Shown: positions 48,631 to 56,246 of the stretch, piece by piece
Numbering within the stretch: the first letter of the stretch is position 1
Layout: each line of letters begins with the position of its first letter
DNA from: DASUPK01 sp963833375
GTDB taxonomy: Bacteria > Actinomycetota > Thermoleophilia > Solirubrobacterales > 70-9
DNA length: 64,000 nt
Reading direction: 5' to 3'
NCBI GenBank assembly: GCA_963833375.1
Contig: CAWHXR010000004.1
Location: 372,001-436,000 of the forward strand
Made by a program: the position numbers and the translations under genes
The notes under the pieces: model-generated
Databases searched by the model: none
Told to the model about the DNA's origin: nothing
What the model saw: the letters and a program-made list of their open reading frames with translations, nothing else

Positions 48631-49497
48631 TCAGCGCTCGAGCCGCTCGCGCACCTGCCGCTCCTCCAGGAAGTCGGCGATCACACGGGAGAGCCGGCCG
48701 CCCTGCCAGGCCAGCGGAGATTTCCCCTGCTCCTCGCTGACCAGCCGGGCCGCCGGCAGGCGCTCTGCCCACGCCTCGGCGATCGCGTATGGGTGGCCCG
48801 GATCGGCCTCGTCGTAGCTCGCGACGACCAGGGCCGGGATGCCGAGGGTCTCGAGCTCCTCCAGGCCGTCGAAGGGGAGCGAGCGGGGCACCTCGCGAAG
48901 CGCCCGTGCGACGGCCTCCGGGTGACGATGGCGCTCCATTCTCTCCCTGGTGATCCGCAGTGCGGTCTCCACCCAGTCCGGCGCAGCGCCGAGACCCGCC
49001 TCGTAGGCCTCCATGAAACCGTCGACCCCGTCCCGCTCCAGGCCATCGGCCAACCGGTCCCACCGGGCGAGGACCTCCTCCGGGGCGGGCAGGCCCAGGG
49101 TCACCGGGCCGGCCAGGACGAGCGCCCCCACCTCATCGGCGTGATCGAGCGCGTGGGCGACGGCCGTGTGGCAGCCCATCGAGTGCCCGGCCAGGACCGG
49201 GGGTCGATCCGAGGAGCGCACCTCGAGCACCGCCCGCAGATCTCCGGCGAGCTCCTGGTAGCCGTAGCCGGATCCCTCCGGGGCCGGGGACGACTCGCCG
49301 TGGCCGCGGGCGTCGTAGGAGATCAGCCTGCACCCCCGGCGTGCAAGTGCGACCGATCCGTGCAGCACGTACCGGCGCGTTGCAGTCAGCCCATGGAGCA
49401 GGAAGACGTCGTGTCCCTCCCCCACCTCCTCGCCGGCCAGCCGGACGCCGGAGGAGTGGACCTCGATCGGGCTCGGCTCCAGGCGCTCGGCCGCCAA
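48631..49497 (-). CDS. Alpha/beta hydrolase
   Basis: A 288-residue hydrolase. The oxyanion region is VFLLHGLTATRRYVL near 30-44, followed by ISYDARGHGES. The nucleophile elbow is GHSMGCHTA near 103-111. The acid is likely the Asp in SYDEADPGHPY and the His may be the one in the same segment; no canonical late His is obvious. The lid covers ~145-215. The substrate is unknown. TTG 49497 begins the conserved part; the peroxiredoxin stop lies five bases upstream, so both may be cotranscribed. Confidence 0.82.
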   Translation of the reverse strand: MAAERLEPSPIEVHSSGVRLAGEEVGEGHDVFLLHGLTATRRYVLHGSVALARRGCRLISYDARGHGESSPAPEGSGYGYQELAGDLRAVLEVRSSDRPPVLAGHSMGCHTAVAHALDHADEVGALVLAGPVTLGLPAPEEVLARWDRLADGLERDGVDGFMEAYEAGLGAAPDWVETALRITRERMERHRHPEAVARALREVPRSLPFDGLEELETLGIPALVVASYDEADPGHPYAIAEAWAERLPAARLVSEEQGKSPLAWQGGRLSRVIADFLEERQVRERLER

Positions 49498-49501
49498 TGC
49501 C

Positions 49502-49999
49502 CTATGTGCGAGGGGGCTCCGTAGGCGAAGCCGAGGAGCCGCTCGATTCGAGTCTGGCGACGGCCCGCTCCAGGTCGCCGACCTCCTGGTAGCGGAGGCC
49601 GAAGAGGGCGACGTGCCGGTAGCGCACGACGCCGCCGCCATCGACGAGGAAGATGGAGCGGCGAATGAAGCCGCCAGGGCCGACGACGCCATAGGAGCGG
49701 GCCACCTGCTTGCCCGGGTCGGAGAGGAGCGGCACGGTCAGGCCATGGCGGTCGGCGAAGCGCTCGTGGGACTCGACGGACTGCGGCGAGATGGCGACCA
49801 TCGGCATGCCGAGGGACTCGATCCGGTCACCATCGTCGCGATAGGAGCAGAACTGCTTGGTGCAGACGGCGGTGAAATCTCCCGGGTAGAAAGCGAGGAT
49901 GACCCCGCTGCCCCGGTAGTCGCCGAGGCGATAGCTCCGCGAACCGGTTCCCTCGAGCTCGAACTCCGGAGCCTGATCTCCGACGCGGAGCTTCGCCAT
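49502..49999 (-). CDS. Thiol peroxidase of the BCP/AhpC type
   Basis: A 165-residue peroxiredoxin that reduces peroxides. The peroxidatic Cys is in FYPGDFTAVCTKQFCSY near 36-52 (TxxCT), with a second Cys five residues later as in many BCP/PrxQ enzymes. LGMPMVAISPQSVESHERFA and RRSIFLVDGGGVVRY also fit. The last ~14 residues are encoded by repeat copy E, extending the normal end in frame. The ATG overlaps the cyclophilin stop by three bases. Confidence 0.9.
   Translation of the reverse strand: MAKLRVGDQAPEFELEGTGSRSYRLGDYRGSGVILAFYPGDFTAVCTKQFCSYRDDGDRIESLGMPMVAISPQSVESHERFADRHGLTVPLLSDPGKQVARSYGVVGPGGFIRRSIFLVDGGGVVRYRHVALFGLRYQEVGDLERAVARLESSGSSASPTEPPRT
49505..49541 (-). repeat. Dispersed hairpin repeat, copy E (inside a coding end)
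   Basis: On the minus strand it reads CGGCTCCTCGGCTTCGCC, then TACGGAGCCCCCTCGC. The stem GGCTCC/GGAGCC is intact. It supplies the last codons and is read in frame by the peroxiredoxin gene. Confidence 0.7.
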
Positions 50000-50634
50000 C
50001 AGCCGCCCCGAATCGTGATCCGCCGGATCGCCACCGGCGCCCGAGGCTTGCCGCTCGGCGAGCCGAGCTGCTCGATCCGCTGGACGACGTCGAAACCGCT
50101 CGAGACCCGCCCGAGCAGGGCGTAGTCGGGGGTCAGTCCCGCGTCCGGCTCGGTCACCACGAAGAACTGGCTCCCGGATCGTCCCGGCGGCTCCACCGGG
50201 CTCTTCGCCATCGCCACGATCCCCTGTGTGTAGGAGAGGTTCTGCGGCGGTGGCTCGTCGACGAAGTAGCCCGGGCCTCCGGTGCCGGTCCCGCTCGGAT
50301 CCCCGCCCTGGACGACGAATCCCGGGACGATCCGGTGAAAGAGCGTGTCGTCGTAGACGCCGCGCCTCGCCAGATAGGCGAAGGACGACGTCGTCTTGGG
50401 AGCGCGAACGGTGTCGAGTGCGATCTCGAAGCTCCCGCAACTCGTCTCCACCCTCGCGGTCGCCGGACCGCGCAAGGTCCGCGTGGGCGCCGGGAGCTGC
50501 ACCCGCTTCGGGGACGGCGTCGAGATCTCGCTGCAACCAGCGGGCAGCGGGACGCTCGCACTCTTCTCGCCCCCGCCGCCGCATCCCCCAAGGAGAGCGA
50601 GCGCCAGCGAGGCCGCGACCGCTGTCCGCCCCAT
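49999..50634 (-). CDS. Lipoprotein peptidyl-prolyl isomerase (cyclophilin type)
   Basis: A 211-residue exported folding catalyst. A signal ending in LALALLGGC puts the lipid-modified Cys near residue 18. The cyclophilin domain follows, with YDDTLFHRIVPGFVVQGGDP near 93-112, the Arg of the active site in FHRIVPGF, SGSQFFVVTE and YALLGRVSSGFDVV. It would assist proteins outside the membrane. ATG 50634 is used. A TTG at 50640 lies 14 bases after a TAGCCT box and could be the real leaderless start. The stop overlaps the peroxiredoxin start. Confidence 0.9.
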   Translation of the reverse strand: MGRTAVAASLALALLGGCGGGGEKSASVPLPAGCSEISTPSPKRVQLPAPTRTLRGPATARVETSCGSFEIALDTVRAPKTTSSFAYLARRGVYDDTLFHRIVPGFVVQGGDPSGTGTGGPGYFVDEPPPQNLSYTQGIVAMAKSPVEPPGRSGSQFFVVTEPDAGLTPDYALLGRVSSGFDVVQRIEQLGSPSGKPRAPVAIRRITIRGG

Positions 50635-50648
50635 CTTCAAGGCGCCCA

Positions 50649-50658
50649 AGGCTACTCT
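50649..50658. promoter_or_regulatory. Second shared symmetric -10 region
   Basis: AGGCTACTCT contains TACTCT for the plus-strand methyltransferase and TAGCCT for the minus-strand cyclophilin gene. The boxes share one TA step, as at 31564-31573. Confidence 0.5.
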
Positions 50659-50680
50659 CGGCGCCTGCGATGATCGCCCC

Positions 50681-51304
50681 ATGCGGGCTCGCTTCCTGAT
50701 CGGCCGCGCCCTCAACGCGCTGGTGGCCCGGTTCCCCGCGAGCTGGCCCCTGATCCGCGCCCCGATGCGGGGTTTCTTCGACCGGCAGGCGGAGGGCTGG
50801 GACGAGCGCACCACGGCGGGCTCGGCCGCCCATCTCGCCCCCCTGGCGGCGGGGCTGCTGCACGTCTCGCCCGATCCGGAGCGCGCCCTCGACATCGGCA
50901 CCGGCCTCGGCGACGGGGCGCTGCTGATCGCCCGCGAGTTCCCCCACGCCCGGGTCCGCGGAATCGACATCTCGGAGGAGATGATCCGCCGCGCCCAGAA
51001 CCGAATCGGCCTGGACCCGGAGGGACGGGTCGCGTTCAAGGTCGCCGACGCGGCCAAGCTGCCATTCGAGGACGAGTCGTTCGACCTGGTCGCGCAGCTC
51101 AACATGCCCCCGTTCTTCGCCGAGCTCGCCCGCGTGCTCCGCCCGGGCGGCTTCGCGGTCGTGGCCGCGAGCTGGGGGGCGAGCACCCCTTTCTACACGC
51201 CGGAATCGGTGCTCCGGCGCGGCTTTCGCAGGGCAGGCATCGAGAAGGTCCTGAGCGGCGAGGCCGCCGAGGGCACCTACTTCGTCGGCCGCCGAGCCGC
51301 CTGA
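50681..51304 (+). CDS. Class I SAM-dependent methyltransferase
   Basis: A 207-residue methyltransferase of the UbiE/Methyltransf_11 type. Motif I is ALDIGTGLGDGALLIA near 68-83, then VRGIDISEEMIRRAQNR, VADAAKLPFEDESFDLVAQL and RVLRPGGFAVVAAS. The substrate is unknown. ATG 50681 keeps a short leader after the TACTCT box. It is followed by the lipid kinase gene in the same direction. Confidence 0.87.
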   Translation: MRARFLIGRALNALVARFPASWPLIRAPMRGFFDRQAEGWDERTTAGSAAHLAPLAAGLLHVSPDPERALDIGTGLGDGALLIAREFPHARVRGIDISEEMIRRAQNRIGLDPEGRVAFKVADAAKLPFEDESFDLVAQLNMPPFFAELARVLRPGGFAVVAASWGASTPFYTPESVLRRGFRRAGIEKVLSGEAAEGTYFVGRRAA

Positions 51305-51317
51305 GCGGCGCCGCAAC

Positions 51318-51323
51318 TAGATT
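51318..51323 (+). promoter_or_regulatory. -10 box placing transcription start on an ATC codon
   Basis: TAGATT begins exactly 12 bases before ATC 51330, the proposed first codon of the lipid kinase gene. This is the same spacing as at many ATG/GTG starts in the window. Confidence 0.5.
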
Positions 51324-51329
51324 CACCGG

Positions 51330-52226
51330 ATCAATTCCGGCAGACGCCACCTGCTGCTCGTCAATCCGCATGCGGCCGGCGGGCGGACCATCAAGCTGCT
51401 GCCCGAGGTCGAGCGCGAGCTCCGCAGCCGCGGCGTGCGGTACCGCGTGGTTCACACCGCGAGCCTCGAGCACGGGGTCGACGAGGCGCGAGCCGCGGCC
51501 GAGGCGGGAGAGATCCCCGTGGTGATGAGCGGGGACGGTCTGATCGGCCAGGTCGGCGGGGCGCTCGCCGAGACCGAGACGCCGATGGGGATCCTCCCCG
51601 GTGGGCGCGGCAACGACCTGGCCCGCGTGCTGGGGATCCCGGACGACCCGACGGGCGCCGTGGGCGTGCTCGCGGCGGGCGAGCAGCGGCAGATCGACGT
51701 CGGGGAGGTGAACGGGCGGCGCTTCCTCTGCATCGCCTCCTGCGGATTCGATTCCGACGCCAACCGGATCGCGAACGAGGCCAAGGTCGTGCGCGGCAAC
51801 CTCGTCTACGCCTACGCAGCGCTCCGGGCCCTGGTCGCCTGGCGTCCGGCCACCTTCACCCTCGAGCTGGACGGCGAGCGGCTGGAGAACGTCGGCTACT
51901 CGGTCGCAGTGGCCAACAGCAAGGCCTACGGTGGCGGGATGTTCATCGCCCCGGATGCCGACCTCGCCGACGGCAAGTTCGACGTCGTGCTCACCGGCGA
52001 GGGAAGCAAGCTGCACTTCCTGGCTAACCTGCCGAAGGTGTTCAAGGGCACCCACGTCGAGAACGACGAGGTGCGGGTGCTGCGGGCGTCGGAGGTGCAG
52101 GTGAGCGCCGATCGCGACTTCGCTGTCTATGCCGACGGGGAACACCTCTCCGACCTGCCGGCGACCCTCCGCGTGCTGAGCGGCGCCCTGCGCGTGATCG
52201 CCCCGCCGGCCGGGCCCCGGCCGTGA
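51330..52226 (+). CDS. Diacylglycerol kinase-family lipid kinase
   Basis: A 298-residue kinase of the DagK/YegS/sphingosine-kinase family, phosphorylating a membrane lipid. The N-terminal nucleotide site is LLLVNPHAAGGRTIKLL, followed by MSGDGLIGQVGGALAE (GGDGT-like) and GILPGGRGNDLARVL. The lipid-binding C-domain has KAYGGGMFIAPDADLADGKF. The conserved N-terminus begins well before the first ATG, GTG or TTG (GTG 51435 would remove the NPxxGG site). In frame from the TAG at 51318 only ATT, ATC or CTG codons are available. ATC 51330 is proposed from its -10 box spacing. The stop overlaps murT by four bases. Confidence 0.85.
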   Translation: MNSGRRHLLLVNPHAAGGRTIKLLPEVERELRSRGVRYRVVHTASLEHGVDEARAAAEAGEIPVVMSGDGLIGQVGGALAETETPMGILPGGRGNDLARVLGIPDDPTGAVGVLAAGEQRQIDVGEVNGRRFLCIASCGFDSDANRIANEAKVVRGNLVYAYAALRALVAWRPATFTLELDGERLENVGYSVAVANSKAYGGGMFIAPDADLADGKFDVVLTGEGSKLHFLANLPKVFKGTHVENDEVRVLRASEVQVSADRDFAVYADGEHLSDLPATLRVLSGALRVIAPPAGPRP

Positions 52227-53641
52227 CCGGAGGCGACGGGACCGGCGCCGCGGCCCCGCCGCGGCGAAACGCCCTGTTCGGAGCGAAGGTCGGCCTGGCG
52301 CGGCTCGCGGGGCGACTGAGCCGCTCCAGCGGGCGCGGCGGCGGGACCACCCTGCCCGGCCGGATGCTGGTTCGAATGGCTCCGGACGCGATCGATCGGC
52401 TCGCCGCGCAGCTCGACGGCGGCTCGATCGTGGTCAGCTCGACCAACGGCAAGACCACGACGGCCGGGATGATCTCCGGGATCCTGCAGTCGGCCGGGCG
52501 GGTTCCGGTCCACAACCGCGCGGGCTCGAACATGCACTGGGGAGTCGCCACCGCGCTGCTCGAGCAGTCGGGGGACGAGGGCCTGTTCGAGCTCGACGAG
52601 GCCTGGCTTCCGCGCGTCGCGCCTCACCTGCGCCCGCGGCTCCTCGTGCTCGGCAATCTGTTCCGCGACCAGCTCGACCGGTACGGCGAGCTCGAGCGGC
52701 TCGCGGACGAATGGGCTGACCTCGTCTCGCGGCTCGCGGGGTCGTGTGAGTTCGCCCTGAACGCCGACGATCCGCTGATCGCGGACCTCGGCCGGGACCG
52801 CGAGCTGCGACGCCGACCGGGCGTCACCTACTTCGGCATCGAGGACACCAGCCAGGCCCTGCCCGAGCTCCAGCACGCCCATGACGCGAAGCACTGCCGG
52901 CGCTGCGGCGCCCCTTACGCCTACGAGTGGGCCTTCGTCGGGCACCTCGGGCACTACAAGTGCCCAAATTGCCACGCTGACCGGCCGACGCCTGACATCG
53001 CCGCGACCGAGATCGAGCTGCGCGGGATCTCGGGGTCGCGGGTGCGGGTGACAACCCCGGAAGGCGAGGTCGAGCTCGAGCTACCCCTCCCCGGTCTCTA
53101 CAACGTCTACAACGCGCTCGCTGCGCTCGCCGCGGGTCTCCGGTCCGGCGTGCCGCTGCAGCAGGTGCGGGAAGGCCTGGAGTCGATGCGCGCGGTGTTC
53201 GGCCGGGTGGAGACGATCGACGTCGCGAACAAACCGGTCTCGATCCTGCTGATCAAGAACCCCGCCGGCGCCAACGAGGTCCTCCGCACCCTGACGCTTG
53301 AGTCCTCGAACGGCGGAATCGACCTCTGGATGGCGCTCAACGACCGGATCGCCGACGGCCGCGACGTCTCCTGGATCTGGGACGCCGATTTCGAGTTGCT
53401 CTCCCACGGCGTGCGCCGCGTGATCTGCGCAGGCACCCGGGCTCCGGAGATGGCGCTTCGCCTCAAGTACGCCGGTTGGCCCGAGAACGCGATCGAGGTG
53501 ATCGAGCCGATCGAGACCTCGCTCGACGCGGCGGTCTCGGCCGCTCCGGGGCGGCTCTTCGCGCTCCCCACCTACACGGCCCTGATCGAGCTCCGAACCC
53601 TGCTCGCCCATCGCGGCCTCGCCGCCGACTACTGGCAATGA
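52223..53641 (+). CDS. murT: Lipid II isoglutaminyl synthase subunit MurT
   Basis: MurT, with GatD, amidates the D-Glu of lipid II to D-isoglutamine. The 472 residues show Mur-ligase architecture. The P-loop is VVSSTNGKTTTAGMI near 68-82, followed by HNRAGSNMHWGVATAL. The MurT-specific zinc ribbon CRRCGAP...YKCPNCHAD sits near 226-252. The C-terminal domain has NPAGANEVLR and DVSWIWDADFELL. The GTG overlaps the lipid kinase stop (GTGA), and the stop overlaps a methyltransferase that separates it from gatD. Confidence 0.95.
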   Translation: MTGGDGTGAAAPPRRNALFGAKVGLARLAGRLSRSSGRGGGTTLPGRMLVRMAPDAIDRLAAQLDGGSIVVSSTNGKTTTAGMISGILQSAGRVPVHNRAGSNMHWGVATALLEQSGDEGLFELDEAWLPRVAPHLRPRLLVLGNLFRDQLDRYGELERLADEWADLVSRLAGSCEFALNADDPLIADLGRDRELRRRPGVTYFGIEDTSQALPELQHAHDAKHCRRCGAPYAYEWAFVGHLGHYKCPNCHADRPTPDIAATEIELRGISGSRVRVTTPEGEVELELPLPGLYNVYNALAALAAGLRSGVPLQQVREGLESMRAVFGRVETIDVANKPVSILLIKNPAGANEVLRTLTLESSNGGIDLWMALNDRIADGRDVSWIWDADFELLSHGVRRVICAGTRAPEMALRLKYAGWPENAIEVIEPIETSLDAAVSAAPGRLFALPTYTALIELRTLLAHRGLAADYWQ

Positions 53642-54375
53642 CCGCCCCGGCGATCTGGCAGGAGGTCGAGTTCGGCTCCTACGGAGCTGATCTGCCCATC
53701 TGGGTCGAGCTCGCGGAGGCCGCCGCTGGCCCTGTGCTGGAGCTGGGCGCCGGGGCCGGGCGGGTCTCCCTGCACCTGGCGGGCCACGGGTATGAAGTGA
53801 TCGCCGTGGAGCGCGATCCCGAGCTAGCGGGCGCGCTGCAGGGCATGGCGGAGGAAGGCGACTTCTCCCTGTCCGTCGTGAAGGGAGACCTCGCCTCCCC
53901 CACCGAGCTCAGCCTCGCGGTCCCGCCCCTGCTCGCGATCGGCCCCCTGCACGTGATCCAGGTCCTCGACGAAGGCGCGCGACCGGCGCTGCTGGTCCGG
54001 CTGCGGGAGCTGATCGCGCCGGGCGGGACGCTCGCCCTGACCGTGGTCGACGAGACCACCCTGCTGAGCGCGGGTGCCGCCTCCACGCAGATCCTCCCGG
54101 ACATGCGGGAGCTGGAGGGCTGGGTGTACTCGAGCGAACCGCTCTGGGTCCAGGTCGGCGATCGGGCGCTGACCATCCGGCGGCTTCGGGAGCGCGTCTC
54201 GCCGGAGGGATGGATGGAGCGCGAGATTCACGACGAGATCCTCCACCGGGTGCCCCCGGAGACGCTCGAGAGCGAGGCCGAGCAGGCCGGGTTCCGGCCC
54301 GCCGGCCGGCGCCAGATCAGCTCCGGGCCCAGCGAGGCCGACTCAGTGGTCGTCGTGCTGGAGGCGGTCGGATGA
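53638..54375 (+). CDS. SAM-dependent methyltransferase within the murT-gatD operon
   Basis: A 245-residue class I methyltransferase. The SAM site is GPVLELGAGAGRVSLHLAGH near 30-49, then VIAVERDPELAGAL and RELIAPGGTLALTVVD. The ATG overlaps the murT stop and its stop overlaps the gatD start, both by four bases, so the three are translated as a unit. murT and gatD are adjacent in other bacteria I know. An inserted enzyme suggests a link to cell-wall precursor modification, but this is inference from position. The substrate is unknown. Confidence 0.85.
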   Translation: MTAPAIWQEVEFGSYGADLPIWVELAEAAAGPVLELGAGAGRVSLHLAGHGYEVIAVERDPELAGALQGMAEEGDFSLSVVKGDLASPTELSLAVPPLLAIGPLHVIQVLDEGARPALLVRLRELIAPGGTLALTVVDETTLLSAGAASTQILPDMRELEGWVYSSEPLWVQVGDRALTIRRLRERVSPEGWMEREIHDEILHRVPPETLESEAEQAGFRPAGRRQISSGPSEADSVVVVLEAVG

Positions 54376-55124
54376 GCCCCGCGTCCCAGGAGCTCCGCCT
54401 GCTCGCGCTCTATCCGGAGCAGATGAACATCTACGCCGACCGCGGCAACATCCTCTTCCTGCAGCGGCGCTGCGAGTGGCGCGGCATCCCGTTCCGGTAC
54501 GAGGCGGCGGGCCCTGGCGTCGGGTTCGATTCGGGCGAGCACGACCTGATCTACATCGGGGGCGGCCAGGACCGCGACCAGATCCTGGTCGCGGAGGACA
54601 TGCTGCTCAGCAAGCGCGACGCGATCGCCGCCGCCGTGGATGACGGCGCGGCCCTGCTCGCCGTCTGCGGGGGCTATCAGCTCCTCGGCCATCGCTATGA
54701 GCTGGGCGAACAGTCAGTCCCCGGCCTGGGCGTCGCCGATCTCGAGACCGTCCGCGAGCCCGGCCCACGGCTGATCGGCAACGTCTCGATCGAGGTGGAC
54801 CTCGGGGACGGGCCCAGGATCCTCGCCGGTTTCGAGAACCACGGCGGCCGGACGCACCTCGGGCCGGACGCGGAGCCCCTCGGCAGGGTCCTCCATGGGC
54901 ACGGCAACAACGACCGCGACGGCTACGAGGGCGTCAAGCGCCTGAACATGATCGGGACTTACCTGCACGGTCCCCTCCTGCCCAAGAACGCCTGGCTTGC
55001 CGACCGCCTGATCGGCCTCGCCATCGAGCGCCGAACCGGCTCCCTGCCGGAGCTCGAGCCACTGGGGGACGAGCTCGAAATGGCCGCCCACGCCGCCGCG
55101 CTGCACGCCGCCGAACGCGGCTGA
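54372..55124 (+). CDS. gatD: Lipid II isoglutaminyl synthase glutamine amidotransferase subunit GatD
   Basis: GatD releases ammonia from glutamine for MurT. A 250-residue class I-like amidotransferase with the early motif LALYPEQMNIYADRGNILFL near 13-32, DLIYIGGGQDRDQ, and the nucleophile Cys in LLAVCGGYQLLG near 95-106. The catalytic His is in IGTYLHGPLLPKN near 198-210. FENHGGRTHLG is also typical. ATG 54372 overlaps the methyltransferase stop. Confidence 0.94.
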   Translation: MSPASQELRLLALYPEQMNIYADRGNILFLQRRCEWRGIPFRYEAAGPGVGFDSGEHDLIYIGGGQDRDQILVAEDMLLSKRDAIAAAVDDGAALLAVCGGYQLLGHRYELGEQSVPGLGVADLETVREPGPRLIGNVSIEVDLGDGPRILAGFENHGGRTHLGPDAEPLGRVLHGHGNNDRDGYEGVKRLNMIGTYLHGPLLPKNAWLADRLIGLAIERRTGSLPELEPLGDELEMAAHAAALHAAERG

Positions 55125-55149
55125 CGCTGGTCACATCACCCGCGCCGTA

Positions 55150-55155
55150 TAGGAT
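55150..55155 (+). promoter_or_regulatory. -10 box of lemA (leaderless)
   Basis: TAGGAT, within TATAGGAT, begins 12 bases before ATG 55162. No ribosome site is present. Confidence 0.5.
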
Positions 55156-55161
55156 CACTGC

Positions 55162-55719
55162 ATGGTCATCGTGATCGTCCTCATCGCCCTCCTGGTGCTC
55201 ATCGGGCTGATCTACCTCCTCTCCCGGAACAGCATCATCGGCCTCCGCAACCGCTGCGACGAGGCGTGGAGCGGCATCGACGTGCAGCTCAAGCGCCGGC
55301 ACGACCTCATTCCGAACCTGGTCGAGTCCGTGAAGGGCTACGCCTCACACGAGAAGGAGACTTTCGAGAAGGTGACCCAGGCTCGTGCCGCCGCGATGCA
55401 GGCGAGCGGCCCCGAGCAGGCCGGCAAGGCCGAGACCCAGCTCACCGCCGCCCTGGGTGGCCTGCGGGTGGTCGCCGAGCAGTACCCGCAGCTGCGCGCC
55501 ACCGAGAACTTCCAGCAGCTCCAGCGTCAGCTCTCTGAGCTGGAGGACGAGATCCAGGCCTCGCGCCGGATCTACAACTCGAACGTCCAGACCTACAACA
55601 CCCGGATCCAGCAGTTCCCGGGCTCGATCATCGCGAGCCAGGGCGGCTTCCAGCCCAAGCCGTTCTTCGAGATCGGCGACGCAGCCGAGCGCGAGGCCCC
55701 GCAGGTCTCCTTCAGCTAG
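55162..55719 (+). CDS. LemA family protein
   Basis: A 185-residue membrane-anchored protein. It has one N-terminal helix (VIVIVLIALLVLIGLIYLL) then a coiled four-helix domain. The family signature is RCDEAWSGIDVQLKRRHDLI near 32-51 with NLVESVKGYASHEKETFEKV. It ends with YNTRIQQFPGSIIAS and FQPKPFFEI. Function is unknown; LemA proteins are often near envelope or stress genes. It lies between gatD and a convergent dut. Confidence 0.93.
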   Translation: MVIVIVLIALLVLIGLIYLLSRNSIIGLRNRCDEAWSGIDVQLKRRHDLIPNLVESVKGYASHEKETFEKVTQARAAAMQASGPEQAGKAETQLTAALGGLRVVAEQYPQLRATENFQQLQRQLSELEDEIQASRRIYNSNVQTYNTRIQQFPGSIIASQGGFQPKPFFEIGDAAEREAPQVSFS

Positions 55720-55728
55720 CCGCTCCGC

Positions 55729-56163
55729 CTAGATCCCGGTGGAGCCGAAGCCGCCCTCGCCGCGGGTGGATGAATCCAGCTCATGGGCCTGCAGGGGGCT
55801 GGCGGTGGCGATCGGTACGAGCATCAGCTGGGCGATCCGGTCGCCCGGCTGGCAGTGGTAGTCGAGCTTCTGGTCCGTGTTGAGGAGCAAGACCCTGACC
55901 TCGCCCCGGTAGCCCGGATCGATCAGGCCCGGAGAGTTGAGCAGCGTGACGCCGTGCTTGAGCGCTAGCCCGGACCGCGGCAGGACCAGGCCGGCAAGGC
56001 CCTCTGGGATAGCGATCGCGAGACCGGTGCCGACGCTGGCCCTCGCCCCGATGGGGATGTGTGCCTCCTCGGCCGCGTAGAGGTCCAGCCCGGCGTCGTT
56101 GTCGTGCGCGCGGGTCGGCATCGTCGCCCTCTCGCTGAGCTTGGTGAACCTGAGCTCCTCCAT
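55729..56163 (-). CDS. dut: dUTP diphosphatase
   Basis: A 144-residue trimeric dUTPase converting dUTP to dUMP and PPi. All five motifs are visible: DNDAGLDLYAAEE (1), PRSGLALKHG (2), NSPGLIDPGYRGEVRVLLLN (3), PGDRIAQLMLVPI (4) and the C-terminal RGEGGFGSTGI (5). ATG 56163 is preferred; an upstream start would add 12 residues without homology. It converges with lemA. Confidence 0.96.
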   Translation of the reverse strand: MEELRFTKLSERATMPTRAHDNDAGLDLYAAEEAHIPIGARASVGTGLAIAIPEGLAGLVLPRSGLALKHGVTLLNSPGLIDPGYRGEVRVLLLNTDQKLDYHCQPGDRIAQLMLVPIATASPLQAHELDSSTRGEGGFGSTGI

Positions 56164-56246
56164 GCCGCCGCGAAGCGTAGAGGCGGATGCGGTCGCCACC
56201 GGGACCGTGATCGACTCCAGCGGATCGCCGCCCCTGGGCCGCGACG

